A DNA stretch of 64,000 nt, taken from the NCBI GenBank assembly GCA_902728285.1, contig CACVBU010000468.1, positions 969,003 to 1,033,002 of the forward strand, in the 5' to 3' direction. The number at the start of each line of letters is the position of its first letter. Position 1 is the stretch's first letter. Source of the DNA: Clytia hemisphaerica. Taxonomy: Eukaryota; Cnidaria; Hydrozoa; Leptothecata; Clytiidae. Position numbers and translations under genes: made by a program. Positions 62,873 through 64,000 of the stretch are shown here, in pieces. The notes beneath the pieces are model-generated. The model did not search any database, was not told the origin of the DNA, and was given only the letters and a program-made list of their open reading frames with translations.

Positions 62873-63880
62873 CAGACGATCTCAATCGAACGGAATCGAC
62901 AATCGAACCAGTCGAACCAAATTGAACGCAATCGACGGATTGAAATTCGATTGTCGAACGCAATTGAATCTCAAGCGAACGTCAAAATTCTGGGTAATAT
63001 TCGATTGGTTCGATTTGGCCATTCCAGTTTTTATTCGTTACCCCCCAATGGACGACATGGAATTTCCGTAGCAAATTGCTTTCAAGAAAGTCCGGAATTT
63101 CCGTAACAAATTTACAAAATACCTATCAAAACCGTGGAATTCCGTTACTGTAACCTAAAAAAATCATGGAATTCCAATACTTTAATGCAAAATTAAGTTA
63201 AATTAATTCTGTGCCAAAATTTATTTCAAAAATTGATGTCGTCCATTAGGGGCTAATGATGCTAATAAAAAATTAACCCCTGTTTTGTGACATTTTTGAT
63301 GTCATCCACTATTTTGCTCATAGAATGAGGCCATCATGTGGCTTACATGTCAAAATACATCCATGGTTAAGCTGAGTAATTTATCTACCTGTTGCAAAAA
63401 GAACGAAATTTTGTGGCTTACTCAACTTAAATATATTAAAGCATGAAGTGTGAGTAAAATATGTGGCTGACAAAAAAGCCACAAAAAAGTCCATTTAACA
63501 ACGCAAAAGTATGTACATTTAACACTTTTTGGAAAATTCAGCCTTTCTTCTTTCAAGTCTAGAAGGTCCCATTCAGAGATCACTTTTCAATATCGTGTGG
63601 CTTACACTTTTAAAAAAACTAGAATTTTTGATCTGCAGCCACAATTTTCACTCAAATAACAAATTTTTGTTTTTAATCATATCTCCACGTTGAGGTCTAT
63701 TACCCTGTGAAATCTCTATGGCTGACTCAAAAAATATGAAGAGTTATTCCAAAAAGTTGATTTTGAGCATTTTTTACAATGTCACACTATTTTTGATTAG
63801 CATCTAATGTTTTTTTTCTGGAATGGCCCATTGTTGTTCGACTGGTTCGATCGTCGATTCTGTTCGATTGAGATCGTCTG
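62873..63880. mobile_element. 1.0-kb element with long CAG...CTG terminal inverted repeats
   Basis: CAGACGATCTCAATCGAAC at the left and GTTCGATTGAGATCGTCTG at the right extend to about 45 bp of inverted repeat (CGACAATCGAACCAGTCGAA inside). The flanks GGTCTATTC and GCTTTATTC agree at 7 of 9 positions, a possible degenerate 8-9 bp duplication. CAG ends with an 8-bp duplication fit hAT. The interior has repeated GTGGCTTACA and GTGGCTGAC phrases and no transposase frame. Confidence 0.6.
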
Positions 63881-64000
63881 GCTTTATTCTTGCAGCTTCC
63901 CAACATCCAAGCTCTCAAATATCACAAGCCGAATGAAATTAGGCGGCAATCACAAATATCTTCATTTCGCGTCCTCGTTGGGTATAAAAAGTGAGTCGGT

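Overview
The window is nuclear DNA from an AT-rich, repeat-rich animal genome, most likely an invertebrate. It has spliced genes with GT-AG introns, tRNA-derived SINEs, LINEs, a BEL/Pao LTR retrotransposon, Helitrons and many MITEs. I cannot name the phylum from sequence alone. There is no operon structure, no rRNA, no free-standing tRNA gene and no CRISPR array.

Two host genes can be supported. The first is a complete cAMP phosphodiesterase of the PDE8 family on the + strand, 27 coding exons from 6658 to 37862, predicted at 845 residues. Its order is a Cys-rich N-terminus, a receiver-like (REC) domain, a PAS domain, a linker with an RRLS motif and an HD-type PDE catalytic domain. All 26 introns are GT-AG and all phases agree. 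The second is a small minus-strand gene in 51959-56430. Three of its exons encode a PKA regulatory-subunit-type dimerization/docking (RIIa) protein resembling RIIAD1; one internal exon was not found. Both genes belong to cAMP/PKA biology and lie about 14 kb apart, separated by retroelements.

Layout: 1-6200 holds no recognisable gene apart from a SINE at 3656-4033. 6200-37900 is PDE8, whose introns carry SINEs, many MITEs, a 1.2 kb pogo-like element and a perfect head-to-tail array of three non-autonomous Helitrons (18524-21670). 38000-41700 holds the 3' flank, a broken RTE-like LINE end, C-rich simple sequence and a LINE endonuclease fragment. 41879-48930 is a BEL/Pao element with nearly identical LTRs and two frame breaks. 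48930-51900 holds TTAA-flanked MITEs and poly-C tracts. 51900-56430 is the RIIAD1-like gene. 56430-64000 is mostly repeats: a mariner-like element, a LINE C-terminus, a GGACCTACC-ended element, a 165-bp nested insertion with a hammerhead-like motif and a 1-kb element with CAG...CTG ends.

The most interesting signals are: (i) the Helitron array, which puts 14 perfect TGACGTCA (CRE) octamers inside an intron of a cAMP phosphodiesterase gene; (ii) a 47-bp tandem repeat that triplicates the splice acceptor and first codons of PDE8 exon 9; (iii) a duplicated, MITE-linked copy of the exon 3 acceptor; and (iv) the unannotated-looking RIIa-domain gene. All calls come from reading the sequence; no database search was possible.
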